A stretch of DNA of 32,795 nucleotides from Pseudomonadota bacterium (GCA_029779435.1 JAKPAM010000057.1:1-32795), one strand, 5' to 3'; shown: positions 23,848 through 31,993, counted from the first letter of the stretch. The notes: generated by a model not told the origin, from the letters alone. Program-made: numbers and translations.

Positions 23848-23959
23848 TTTCGTCTTTGCTGCAGCGCGGTTCCGGTTGATGTCGATCGAAATCAGGTCGA
23901 TTTTCATGCCGGATGGTTGAGGCCACTCGGTCGACGCCATATCGCCGTGCCGCCGCCGT

Positions 23960-24036
23960 CGGGGTGTAGCTTAGCCTGGTAGAGCGCTACGTTCGGGACG
24001 TAGAGGCCGGAGGTTCGAATCCTCTCACCCCGACCA
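23960..24036 (+). tRNA. tRNA-Pro (CGG)
   Basis: 77-nt cloverleaf. Acceptor CGGGGTG pairs with CACCCCG (24026-24032), with discriminator A and encoded CCA (24034-24036). The anticodon stem CTACG/CGTAG encloses the loop TTCGGGA, giving anticodon CGG for proline codon CCG. The T arm contains GGTTCGAATCC. It is followed at once by a terminator. Confidence 0.96.
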
Positions 24037-24045
24037 GATCACACA

Positions 24046-24083
24046 GAAAAAGCCCAAGTGAATCAATCGCTTGGGCTTTTTTT
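24046..24083 (+). terminator. Intrinsic terminator of tRNA-Pro
   Basis: AAAAAGCCCAAG (24047-24058) pairs with CTTGGGCTTTTT, a 12-bp stem with a loop of about 11 nt, followed by further T residues. A textbook Rho-independent terminator, about 10 bp after the CCA end. Confidence 0.93.
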
Positions 24084-24127
24084 ATTTCGATCTCCTCGCG
24101 TTATCGCAGGGGCTCGACGGCATCGGT

Positions 24128-24154
24128 GTATGATGATTTAAGGATTCGTCATAC
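24128..24154 (+). promoter_or_regulatory. Inverted repeat and -10-like site before the TonB-dependent receptor gene
   Basis: GTATGA (24128-24133) and TCATAC (24149-24154) are a perfect 6-bp inverted repeat with a 15-bp spacer. TATGAT (24129-24134) inside it resembles a -10 hexamer. It lies 22-48 bp before the receptor start. It does not fit a Fur box well. Possible operator over a promoter. Confidence 0.3.
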
Positions 24155-24175
24155 CAAGAAGTACCGTCTTCGCCG

Positions 24176-26203
24176 ATGTCCCCGCCGCCTCACCGCCTGC
24201 TCAGCACCGGACTTCCTCTGCTGATCCTGATCCTCTCGGTCCCGCTATCCGTCGCCTACGCCGAGCCCTCGGTCGAATTGGACGCCGTCCAGGTCAAGGG
24301 CCAGACGACGGCAGCTGCCAGCGCGGCGTTCTCGGTGACGCGCCAGGATGCCGACGAGATCCGCGAACAGCGCGTCCAGCAGGTCCAGCAGTTGTTCCGC
24401 AACGTCCCCGGCATGCATCTCGCGCGCATCGGCCTCGGCGGCGTGGCGGACCCCATCGTGCTGCGCGGCTTCGGGGCCGGCGGGCATGGCGCCGATATCG
24501 GCTTCGTCGTCGACGGCATTTCGCTGAACGAGGCGATGTCGCATGCCGACGGCTATGCGGACCTGAATGTCATCGTGCCGCTCGAACTCGACAACATGAC
24601 GGTGTTCCGCGGTCCGGTATCGGCCCTGTACGGCAACTACAACCGCGCCGGCGTGGTCGCGCTGCAGACCCGGCGCGGCGGCCAGTACGTCGAGGCCGAT
24701 GTGACCCTCGGCAGCCACCGGACATGGGACGCACAGTTGGCTGGCGGCTGGAAGATCGGCGAACGGCAGCACCTGAACCTGGCCGCGCAGGCGGCTTACT
24801 CGGATGGGTTCCGCCCGCAATCGAGCGGCGAACGCCGCACACTTGCCGCCCGATGGTCGATCGATGTGACGCCGGACCTGCAGATCGCCGTGTCGGGCCG
24901 CGCCCACCAAGCCTCGGCCGATAACCCGGGTTACCTGACGGCCGCGCAGTTCCATGCCGATCCTTATGGCATCGACCCGCGCATGAAGAACGACGGCGCC
25001 GACAAGCATCTCCATACCGCCCGCGCCGACGTCAACGTACGGCTGGCGGCGCAAACCAAGCTGCTGACCTACGTCTACGCGACTCAGCAGGACTTCACTC
25101 GCTGGTTCACGCGCGGCGCCGCACTCGCCGCCACATGGTCGCAGCGCGAGGAGACTTATGATCGCTCGGTGCTCGGAGCCGGCATGAACCTCAACGGCCG
25201 CCATGCGATGCCGCTCGGCGATCTGACCTGGGTGGCGGGCGTGGAGCTGCTGCGCGAGCGTACCGATTACCTCAAGTACGAGGGGCTCGATTTCCGTCGC
25301 CGCATCGGCATCGCCGACTACGACCGGCGGTTCACGCTCGACAACGTCGCAGCGTTCACCGAGATCGGGTGGGCACTTCACCCGCTGTTCCAGCCGACGC
25401 TCGGCCTGCGCCACGATCGCTTCACCGGTCAATGCGCGGTCCGCGGGCCCGAACGGTCCACCGACCCGTGCGAAAGCTTACCCCGCGTCGATCACACCAG
25501 CCCCAAGCTCGGCATGCGATCGCACGTCCACGAGCACGTCGAGCTGCGCGCCAGCCAGGCCGAAGGCTTCGCGCTGGCCGACGAGATGGCCAAGTACGCG
25601 CTGGGCGACAGCCGCCTGTCGCCGAACGTCTTTCGCCAGACCGAGATCGGCGCCAACGTCAAGCTGCCGCGCCAACGACTGACCTTCGATGTCGCCGCTT
25701 ATGCCTTGCGTTCGACCGACGAGATCGCGATGATCGCGCCGGGCGAATACGTGAACGCCGGCAGCACGCGCCGCACGGGCATCGAGCTCGGCGCGCTGTG
25801 GGCACCGATCGCGCCGTTCGACCTTTCCGTCACGCATGGCAGCGCCCACAGCCGCGTCCGCGCCAACGTCGATTCGACCCTCGTCGGTAAACGCGTGGCC
25901 GCCGTGCCGCGCACGATGTCGACGGTCACCGCCCGATGGCGTCCGGCCGCCGGGTGGCAGGGTACGGTGGCGTGGCGCAAGATCGGCGACTGGGCCGTGG
26001 ATGCAGCCAATGCCGACACCTACCCGGGTTACCAGCGCTGGGACTTAGGGCTGTCCTACGCTTTCCCCGGTCGCATGCCGATCACCGTTCACGCGATGAT
26101 CGACAACGTCACGAACCGCCGCTACGCCACCAGCGTCAACACGGTCGGCTACGCCCCCGGCGCCCCGCGAATGATCCGGATCGGCGCGCAGCTCGGCTTC
26201 TGA
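24176..26203 (+). CDS. TonB-dependent outer-membrane receptor, substrate unknown
   Basis: 675-residue receptor. The signal peptide spans about residues 1-29 (LLSTGLPLLILILSVPLSVAYA). A TonB-box-like LDAVQVKG follows. The plug domain (about 50-160) contains NVPGMHLARIGLGGVADPIVLRGFG, FVVDGISLNEAMSHADGYADLN and VFRGPVSALYGNYNRAGVVALQT. The C-terminal 22-strand barrel ends in the expected aromatic residue (IGAQLGF). There are no neighbouring ABC, ExbB/D or siderophore genes, so the ligand cannot be named. The HGAD...SHADGYAD stretch in the plug is unusually His/Asp-rich, so a metal or metal chelate is conceivable (inference). A perfect FNR-like box starts 3 bp after its stop codon but belongs to the next gene. 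Confidence 0.9.
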   Translation: MSPPPHRLLSTGLPLLILILSVPLSVAYAEPSVELDAVQVKGQTTAAASAAFSVTRQDADEIREQRVQQVQQLFRNVPGMHLARIGLGGVADPIVLRGFGAGGHGADIGFVVDGISLNEAMSHADGYADLNVIVPLELDNMTVFRGPVSALYGNYNRAGVVALQTRRGGQYVEADVTLGSHRTWDAQLAGGWKIGERQHLNLAAQAAYSDGFRPQSSGERRTLAARWSIDVTPDLQIAVSGRAHQASADNPGYLTAAQFHADPYGIDPRMKNDGADKHLHTARADVNVRLAAQTKLLTYVYATQQDFTRWFTRGAALAATWSQREETYDRSVLGAGMNLNGRHAMPLGDLTWVAGVELLRERTDYLKYEGLDFRRRIGIADYDRRFTLDNVAAFTEIGWALHPLFQPTLGLRHDRFTGQCAVRGPERSTDPCESLPRVDHTSPKLGMRSHVHEHVELRASQAEGFALADEMAKYALGDSRLSPNVFRQTEIGANVKLPRQRLTFDVAAYALRSTDEIAMIAPGEYVNAGSTRRTGIELGALWAPIAPFDLSVTHGSAHSRVRANVDSTLVGKRVAAVPRTMSTVTARWRPAAGWQGTVAWRKIGDWAVDAANADTYPGYQRWDLGLSYAFPGRMPITVHAMIDNVTNRRYATSVNTVGYAPGAPRMIRIGAQLGF

Positions 26204-26205
26204 GA

Positions 26206-26219
26206 TTGACATGCGTCAA
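26206..26219 (+). promoter_or_regulatory. FNR-type box upstream of the Crp/Fnr gene
   Basis: TTGAC-ATGC-GTCAA is a perfect dyad matching the FNR/ANR/DNR pattern TTGAY-N4-RTCAA. GATAGT (26242-26247) lies where a class II promoter with the box centred at -41.5 would have its -10. This predicts a start near 26254 and a leader of about 170 nt to the regulator gene at 26427: likely autoregulation. Confidence 0.65.
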
Positions 26220-26342
26220 CATCGTGACCATCAATCGCTGCGATAGTTCCCGACGTTCCGATCCGAAACACGGTGGGGCGCCGGGAGGCGCCCAGGCACC
26301 GCACACACCGCGTGTCCGCTCCGATTGAAACACGCCATTAAC

Positions 26343-26361
26343 ATACGGTAACCGACCGTAT
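26343..26361 (+). promoter_or_regulatory. Second palindrome in the Crp/Fnr gene leader
   Basis: ATACGGT (26343-26349) and ACCGTAT (26355-26361) form a perfect 7-bp inverted repeat with a 5-nt spacer, about 65 bp before the regulator start. It is unlike an FNR box, so it may be an mRNA hairpin or the operator of another regulator. Confidence 0.4.
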
Positions 26362-26426
26362 CGCGGGGTTGGCCGGCTTGTTGCTCGGCCCGTTTAACCT
26401 GCTCCCAAGACACCAGCGGAGCAGAC

Positions 26427-27281
26427 ATGATCCCGACCAGCCCCCTTCTCCCTCACGCCGAAGTCATAGCGATGCTCGAGCAGGTCGTCCCTGTCCAGCG
26501 CCGCGTCGTACGCGCCGGCGATGCGCTGTATCGGGCCGGGGATACGTTCGGCAGCCTGTTCCTGCTGAACTCCGGCTTCGTCAAGGTCATCAACCTGTCG
26601 CGTGACGGGCGCGAGCAATTGGTCGCCCTCAACCTGAAGGGCGACTGGCTCGGCTTCGACGGGCTGGCGAACGGCCAATATCGATCCGATGCGATCGCGA
26701 TGGACGTCGGCGAGATCTGGCAGGTCAACTATCAGCAACTGATGAACGCCTGCATCCGCACGCCCGCGCTGCTCGGAGCGCTGCATGCCGCGATGAGCCG
26801 CGAACTCAGTCATGACCGCAACGCGAAGATGTCGATGTGCACGCTGTCGGCGGATGCGCGCGTGGCGGACTTCCTGCATGGCTGGGCCGCCGATCTCGAA
26901 TGCCGCGGCATGCGCGCCGACCAGATCACGCTGCAATTGACGCGGGCCGAGATCGGCAACTACCTGGGCCTGACGCTCGAGACCGTCAGCCGTGCGCTGT
27001 CCCGGCTGTCGCGCATCGGCCTGATATGCTTCGATGACCGCGGTCGGCGCGATATCAGGATTCCCGACGTCGACGCCCTGCTCAGCTATGCCGAGCGTCC
27101 GCTCGGCAGCGCCGGCAAGGATCGCCGACCGGCAGCCGGATCGCTGCCGTCCCCGCGAGCGCTGGGCCCCGGCAATGTACTGCCCACCGGCGAACACCGT
27201 GCCGCATCGGCGCGCCGCCCGGCCACGCGTGGCACGATGCCCCCGGCCGCGCCGGCGATGACCGTACCGCTGGCGGCCTGA
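26427..27281 (+). CDS. Crp/Fnr-family regulator with FNR-type DNA contacts but no cysteine cluster
   Basis: 284 residues. The cyclic-nucleotide-binding-like beta roll spans about 25-115. A long dimer helix runs about 118-150. The winged helix (171-215) has the recognition helix LTLETVSRALSRL. E185, S188 and R189 match the E-x-x-S-R of FNR that reads TTGAT/TTGAC half-sites. Cysteines are at 109, 138, 159 and 201 only. The N-terminal CxxC...C cluster that binds the oxygen-sensing [4Fe-4S] centre of FNR is absent. So it is not a classical FNR and is closer in type to FixK/DNR proteins. The last 50 or so residues (about 233-284) are a Pro/Ala/Arg-rich extension beyond the family end. FNR-type boxes precede this gene and the convergent stress-protein gene. 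Confidence 0.88.
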   Translation: MIPTSPLLPHAEVIAMLEQVVPVQRRVVRAGDALYRAGDTFGSLFLLNSGFVKVINLSRDGREQLVALNLKGDWLGFDGLANGQYRSDAIAMDVGEIWQVNYQQLMNACIRTPALLGALHAAMSRELSHDRNAKMSMCTLSADARVADFLHGWAADLECRGMRADQITLQLTRAEIGNYLGLTLETVSRALSRLSRIGLICFDDRGRRDIRIPDVDALLSYAERPLGSAGKDRRPAAGSLPSPRALGPGNVLPTGEHRAASARRPATRGTMPPAAPAMTVPLAA

Positions 27282-27382
27282 CGCACTCGCCCCGCACGGG
27301 ACGAGGGCGCGGCCAGAACAAGAGCCAGAACAAGAGATCGGGTGCAATGCGCGGGCGGCCCACCGCCCGCACGAAGGACTTC

Positions 27383-27805
27383 TCAGCGGATCAGCAGAAC
27401 CGGCAGCTTGGTCTGCGCGATCACGCGCGACGTGACCGATCCGAGCACCAGGCCCGAAAGCGCCGAGTGCCCATGGGTCCCCATCAGCAGCAGATCGAAC
27501 TGCTCGCCATTGGCGATCTTGGCGATGACGTCGGGGCCGTTGCCGGCCGCATACCGCGCGTCCAGCTTCCAACCGTGCTTCTGCGCGAAGGCCCGGATCG
27601 GATCGAGCACGGCATCCGCCTGCTCCTTGTAGTAGTCCTCGACTACCTCGCGTCCAACGAAGCTCGCCGGATGCGCTGGAATGGCGGGCACCACGGTCAG
27701 CGCCGTGTATTCCTCGACCTTGCCTAGCAGATCGGGGTGCGAGACCAGATAGTCGAGCATCCGCTGCGTGTAGGGGCTGCCGTCGACAGCCAGCAATACC
27801 TTCAT
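27383..27805 (-). CDS. Universal stress protein, UspA family (ATP-binding type)
   Basis: Single-domain Usp of 140 residues with the nucleotide-binding pattern G-2x-G-9x-G-S fully present (G109, G112, G122, S123 in MGTHGHSALSGLVLGS) and the N-terminal VDGS loop (D8, S10). This assigns it to the ATP-binding UspFG/MJ0577-type branch rather than UspA proper. GGGGAG precedes the ATG at 7 bases. A perfect FNR-type box with a correctly placed -10 lies about 110 bp upstream, so it is probably induced by the adjacent Crp/Fnr protein, as Usp genes are in anaerobic or nitrosative responses of other bacteria. Confidence 0.92.
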   Translation of the reverse strand: MKVLLAVDGSPYTQRMLDYLVSHPDLLGKVEEYTALTVVPAIPAHPASFVGREVVEDYYKEQADAVLDPIRAFAQKHGWKLDARYAAGNGPDVIAKIANGEQFDLLLMGTHGHSALSGLVLGSVTSRVIAQTKLPVLLIR

Positions 27806-27888
27806 GAAACACTCCCCTGTTGAGTCCGGATCGCGCCTGCGGACAAGCGCCTCCGGAACGTCACGGCCAGCACCTCAGCCGTCGATGC

Positions 27889-27929
27889 ATGCTAAACGCT
27901 TCGTGCGGAAAGCGCTTGACTGTTGTCAA
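27889..27929 (-). promoter_or_regulatory. FNR-type class II promoter of the universal stress protein gene
   Basis: The perfect dyad TTGAC-TGTT-GTCAA lies at 27916-27929. On the minus strand TAGCAT (27894-27889) begins 28.5 bp from the dyad centre, within about 1 bp of the class II FNR spacing (box at -41.5, -10 starting at -12). The start would be near 27882, with a leader of about 75 nt. Confidence 0.65.
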
Positions 27930-27994
27930 TGCCGACGCCCCGTTGCCTGCCCCAGGGGTGGCCGCTCGCGCAGCGGCTCTGATGAGCCCCTCTC

Positions 27995-28041
27995 CACCCG
28001 AAGGCGTGAGCATCCCGCCGTGAGACGGGACGCCTTGGGTG
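27995..28041 (-). terminator. Imperfect long hairpin downstream of the DUF2264 gene
   Basis: CACCCgAAGGCGT (from 27995) pairs with ACGCCTTGGGTG (to 28041) with one bulge, and TCCCG/CGGGA pairs inside. It lies about 60 bp past the DUF2264 stop on the minus strand. No U-tract. Possible transcript end; 27930-28103 otherwise holds no gene. Confidence 0.4.
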
Positions 28042-28103
28042 CGGAACGGGCTCGCCTCGTTCGGCCTCGTCCGGATCGGCGAAGCTCGCGCCTTGGCCTC
28101 GGG

Positions 28104-29648
28104 TCAGGATCCGACGCGGGGACAAGCGACGCCGAAGTTCGACGTCGAATACTGGCGGGACGAGTACAACGCGTGATGATTGTCCGGCCGCCGCGGCTTG
28201 AGTAACAGCATCTCCGTCAATTGCTGCCGCAGCGTGTACGGCTGCAAGGGGATCTGCGCATCGGACGGATTACCGTCGATCGTCAGCGTCACGTGTCCGT
28301 CGTCGCGTCGCCCGCTGATCGTCCAGTTGGTCACCGGATTGTGCAGCGAGAAATCGCCGAGCTCGACGGGAAGCGGGCGGCGCGCCGTCTCGAACAAGCG
28401 CATCGACGGATCCAGGAAGAACGCCACGACCAGGCCGCGCAGCCCCATCTGGCAGCTTCCCTGCCCTGAATAGATATCGATGACCGACAGATCGGGACCG
28501 CAGAAGCCCTGCGTTACCGTGCCTCCCGCCACGCTGCCGTGGGTGACGAAGAACCGCGTCGATGCATCCAGGGCCCGCATCGCTTCGCCTGGCGCAATCG
28601 CCTCGGGCGCCATCGCCGACGCGGTCAGCAGTCCCGCCGCTGCGCCCATCCGATAGCAGACGCTGCGACCGAACATCGGCACCCCGTTGGGGCCGAAGAA
28701 ATGCTTGAAGAACCCCGCGAAGTCCGCCTGGGCCTCACGGATGAAACTGGTCTCGAAGCCGGGATTCATCCGGCTGAGCCAGAACAGGTTGTAGTGGATC
28801 GCCCACGAGTTGTAGTAGTCGAAACCGCTCGGCTGATCATCGAACCAGCCCGCTCCCTTGTATGTGGTCTTGAAACGCTCGAACATCGTCTTCGCGCGTT
28901 CGTCATACCGATGCACATCCTGTCCGAGCGCGCGCAGGCCGGCATAGACCAGCAACGGCGACAGGCTCCAGTTGCCTGCATAGACCTTGACGTCGAGCAC
29001 CTGGCGCATCCAGGCGCCCACCTGGTCTCGCTGTGCGGGCGTCAGGCGGCTCCACACCTGCCCGCGGCTGAGCCACAAGGCTGTCGCCAGATCGCCCGCC
29101 TCGTAGGCCGCTTGGTCATAGTCCCGCAGCGCCCCCCAATATTCCGGGTTGTGCGGGTCGGTCCCCGCCACGATGCCCTCGATCAACAACTGGCTCAGGT
29201 CGACCTGCCGGCCGCCCAGGTTCAGGCGTTCGGGCCGCCCCGAACCAAGCCAGGCCGAAATCAGCGGGATGAACCGCATGAAGCCTTCGAGGCCGTCGGC
29301 ATCGCGACCATGCTCGCTGCCCGCGCCAGGCAGGTAGGCGCGCGCCCCGATCGGCGACCGGTAGGTGACGAACCCTTCGAGCAGATACTTGAACAAGTCC
29401 TCGTACGCACGGGTCGGCAGCGCCCGGTCCGTGCCGCTCATCTCGGCCAGAATCTGCGCACGGGTTACACCGACCGGTTCGACCGCCGCTACCCCTTGCC
29501 CCCAGCCGGGCACGCCACGCATCTCCCGCAGGACGAACAATCCCGCCGACACCAAGGCCATTGCCACGAGCAGCGCCACAAGGATCCATTTGCGCCACGG
29601 TCGCGGAGGATGGCTGTGAACCGGAGTGATGGGTAATGCTGCTGCCAA
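28104..29648 (-). CDS. Membrane-anchored DUF2264 protein (probable (alpha/alpha)6-barrel carbohydrate-active enzyme)
   Basis: 514 residues, apparently starting at TTG 29648 with GAGG six bases before it; no early ATG exists. An N-terminal cytosolic stub with Pro/His is followed by one transmembrane helix (about 20-40), placing the domain outside the inner membrane. The rest follows the DUF2264 pattern: LEGFMRFIPLISAWLG, GTDPHNPEYWG, DYDQAAYEAGDLATALWLSR, AGNWSLSPLLVYAGLRALG, GAGWFDDQPSGFDYYNSWAIHYNLFW, GVPMFGRSVCYRMGAAAG. DUF2264 proteins are helical barrels, some described as glycoside hydrolases acting on uronic-acid polysaccharides; I recall but cannot confirm a CAZy link. No polysaccharide genes adjoin it. 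Confidence 0.8.
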   Translation of the reverse strand: MAAALPITPVHSHPPRPWRKWILVALLVAMALVSAGLFVLREMRGVPGWGQGVAAVEPVGVTRAQILAEMSGTDRALPTRAYEDLFKYLLEGFVTYRSPIGARAYLPGAGSEHGRDADGLEGFMRFIPLISAWLGSGRPERLNLGGRQVDLSQLLIEGIVAGTDPHNPEYWGALRDYDQAAYEAGDLATALWLSRGQVWSRLTPAQRDQVGAWMRQVLDVKVYAGNWSLSPLLVYAGLRALGQDVHRYDERAKTMFERFKTTYKGAGWFDDQPSGFDYYNSWAIHYNLFWLSRMNPGFETSFIREAQADFAGFFKHFFGPNGVPMFGRSVCYRMGAAAGLLTASAMAPEAIAPGEAMRALDASTRFFVTHGSVAGGTVTQGFCGPDLSVIDIYSGQGSCQMGLRGLVVAFFLDPSMRLFETARRPLPVELGDFSLHNPVTNWTISGRRDDGHVTLTIDGNPSDAQIPLQPYTLRQQLTEMLLLKPRRPDNHHALYSSRQYSTSNFGVACPRVGS

Positions 29649-30463
29649 TTGAACCTCAATCCACTAGGTACCCGCCGCCGTCACGACGGTCATCGCATCC
29701 GCCTCTACGGGCGAATGCAAGCATCGACTTGCTGTCGACTTTGTTTCTGAACGGCTTCCGCACGCGCAATCGAGGAAAAGGGCATGGGCCGCACCGGCTC
29801 TTGCGATTTTGCACCGCAAGCAAGTCCCGGTCCGCCTCTGCATGCAAGCCTTACGACAATGCTTCCCCCGCCCGTCCGTCGCGGCGATTCATCGCTGGAA
29901 CGACCCGCCCCTTCGCCCGCTAGGCGCCTGGCGCGCCGACGGATCGGGTGCAACCAAGGCCCGATTCGAGGGCTCCTACAGGTCGACAAACCACCGTGAA
30001 CCCGAACTTTAGCCTGCAAATCCTACTGCGGCGAGGACTTTTGGAAACGCAGCGGGAATTTTATCGACTGAACAACCGTGATTCGATCATCTCGCGTTGC
30101 AATCCCGACGAGGCTAAGCGAATCATCCCCCAATTGAGTCGTCCGAATCGACCGTTCGTCGGCTCACAACGGCCGGTCATCCGAGCAAACCGACCGTTCG
30201 GGTGCCAGCGCAGGTCGCGGCGCCGCACCAACCGGCAGCCCCGTTCGAGAAGGTCGCGGCGCGGCCTGTCCTCCTTGCGTGCCGATGAATGGCTGGTCGC
30301 CGCCGCCCTGCGAGCTAAAGCCGGCGGAATTGCACGGCGGAATCACCGTCTTTCCAAGCACCAGTCGCCGGACCACCCGCGGACAATCCCAGTGAACGAT
30401 GAATCATTCCGGGTAGCCATCGCGTCGACGGGGATCGCCACCCTCGAAACAGGAGTGTTTCCA
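29649..30463. other. About 0.8 kb without a convincing gene
   Basis: Several short frames exist on both strands, but none has a good ribosome-binding site, family signature or plausible composition. Many are Arg/Pro-rich as expected of chance frames in GC-rich DNA. The 10-bp word CGACCGTTCG occurs twice about 40 bp apart (near 30148 and 30190). The region probably contains promoters for the DUF2264 gene and for the small gene at 30464. Confidence 0.4.
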
Positions 30464-30775
30464 ATGCTGATCAGTCATTCCACCTCCTCGGGCAAGTCGC
30501 TGTATTCGCAGATGAGTCGGATCATGGATACGAATCCAGCCGAAGCGCCTGGCATGACGGAATCCACGCCCTCTGGCGACGCGACGACGATTTCGCTTGC
30601 CGCCGTGCTGGCGGCCCGGGCTTCCGCCGATTCGCACGAGGAATTCATGCCCGGCCCCCGCATCGATCACGACGACGCCGTCGCTCCACAGCAGGTCTGG
30701 CCGGATGAAGAACGACATATGTCTCTTGCCGCGCCAGGCGGCGCGGACATGGAAGAAGCGAAGACGGACGAATAG
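30464..30775 (+). CDS. Small acidic protein of unknown function
   Basis: 103 residues from ATG 30464, which has AGGAG (30451-30455) eight bases upstream. The open frame extends further upstream, but that part looks like random Arg-rich sequence. The protein is hydrophilic, Ser/Thr/Asp/Glu-rich, without Cys, signal peptide or membrane helix, and its end is strongly acidic. No family recognised. It is followed by another unknown gene on the same strand, perhaps as an operon. Confidence 0.5.
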   Translation: MLISHSTSSGKSLYSQMSRIMDTNPAEAPGMTESTPSGDATTISLAAVLAARASADSHEEFMPGPRIDHDDAVAPQQVWPDEERHMSLAAPGGADMEEAKTDE

Positions 30776-30970
30776 GGCCGATGCGCCCCCTTTATTCCGA
30801 CGCTGCCTCACCCTCAAGTATCGGAGAATCGAAACTTGAGTGCGTTGATGACAACGCCCTCAGCCATTCAGCGCCCAATGGCGCTCGATGCGCCAACACG
30901 ATATGCAGCGCCGTTCGACTCGGCGCCGCTGCCGTCTGAGCCGTGGCGGCGCCCCAGGGGAAGATTCGCG

Positions 30971-31612
30971 ATGCAAATATTCAATGCAGTCTCGAACTAC
31001 CGTGCTCTGTACGCGCAAAGCGGCAAAGTTCTGGAGAGCCAGGCATCATCGGCCAGCCATCAGCAAGGATCGTCCAGCAACGAGTCCAACGGCCGTGTCA
31101 CGCCGCCGGATACCCGCCAAGGGACGACTCCTCCCTCCGATACGGACCGGGTCACTATTTCCGAGGCCGCGCGCCGAGCTGTCGCGCAAGCCGACGAACT
31201 ACGCAATCGCCAAGCCGATGATCAGGCGGCGGAAGCACGCATCGCCTCCGATCTCTCGCTGACCGCCGCCGCCCAGCTGCTGGCGTGGACGCGATCGGTG
31301 ACCCGCAACACGGCAGGAACAGCCGCCCCGGCCACAACTGGCGCTGGCAGCGCGACCCCCACCGACGATGCCGCCATCCTGCGTCGCAGCCATGCGATCC
31401 TGAAAACCGCCGGCCCCGAGCAGCGTCAACGCTACCTGCAGCAACTGCAAGCGCACTATGAATATGCGCTGGCAGATGCCGGCCTGGAAGCGAGCGCCGC
31501 GCTCAATCCGCTGCTATTGAACAAGGAGACCAGTGATCGGGTCCGGCGTTCGATCAGCAGCCGGATCACGGACGATCCGGCGCTGTCAGCCTTGTGGGAC
31601 GCGCTCGTTTGA
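30971..31612 (+). CDS. Unknown protein with a disordered N-terminal half and a helical C-terminal half
   Basis: 213 residues from ATG 30971, chosen because AGGGGAAG lies 7 bases upstream and MQIFNAVSNYRALYAQ looks like a genuine N-terminus. An in-frame TTG at 30836 with GGAG upstream would add 45 residues. Residues about 25-60 are Ser/Thr/Pro/Gln-rich and probably disordered. The short motif DRVTISEAARRA follows, of the D-x-VTIS-x-EAR kind seen in many small proteins of proteobacteria. The rest is predicted helical with an Ala/Thr linker. No function can be assigned. Its last 20 codons are partly duplicated downstream at about 31835-31893. Confidence 0.6.
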   Translation: MQIFNAVSNYRALYAQSGKVLESQASSASHQQGSSSNESNGRVTPPDTRQGTTPPSDTDRVTISEAARRAVAQADELRNRQADDQAAEARIASDLSLTAAAQLLAWTRSVTRNTAGTAAPATTGAGSATPTDDAAILRRSHAILKTAGPEQRQRYLQQLQAHYEYALADAGLEASAALNPLLLNKETSDRVRRSISSRITDDPALSALWDALV

Positions 31613-31804
31613 GCCACCCCTTCGTCCAGGCCATGCCTGGCGGCGAGCACTGAAGCCCAAACGATCGCCGAACAAGGCATGCCCGCGCTCAAGGGCAGCC
31701 CCTTCGCGCTCGATCACTCCCAGGACATCTTCTCGTGGGATCCGATCTGACCTTGATCTGAACGAAGCCAGGCGGCCGTCTCTGAAAGCAAGCCGGCACC
31801 TCGT

Positions 31805-31893
31805 TCGTTGAGGGTTCGATCAGCATCGTTGAGGGTTCGATCAGCAGCCGGATCACGACGGATCCGGCGTAGCAGTCTCTGCGAGACGCTTTG
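31805..31893 (+). repeat. 21-bp tandem duplication and decayed copy of the upstream gene's 3' end
   Basis: A 21-bp unit (TCGTTGAGGGTTCGATCAGCA) would exceed the length limit if repeated in full, so positions are given: copies at 31805-31825 and 31826-31846 are identical. From 31835 a 23-bp stretch is identical to 31548-31570 inside the preceding gene, and similarity continues in a decayed form (SSRIT.DPA...L.DAL) to about 31893. The rest of 31613-31804 shows no gene. Confidence 0.75.
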
Positions 31894-31953
31894 GGCCAGG
31901 CTGTCTCGAGCTTGGAGGGCGGAGTGTTGGAGAGCTCTGGAGCCCCTCCAAGC

Positions 31954-31985
31954 AAAAAGGCCACCCTTTTGGGGTGGCCTTTTTT
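31954..31985 (-). terminator. Intrinsic terminator of the rRNA operon
   Basis: On the minus strand AAAAAGGCCACCC and GGGTGGCCTTTTT form a 13-bp stem with a 5-nt loop, directly downstream of the 5S gene, with T residues completing the U-tract. A strong Rho-independent terminator. Confidence 0.93.
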
Positions 31986-31993
31986 AAGGGTTT

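Noticed and set aside
24084..24175. Fur box before the TonB-dependent receptor gene
   Set aside because: The inverted repeat there does not match the Fur consensus well enough to claim iron control.
29948..30463. Upstream extension of the small acidic protein frame to 29948
   Set aside because: The extension is Arg-rich chance sequence; the strong ribosome-binding site is at 30451, just before ATG 30464.
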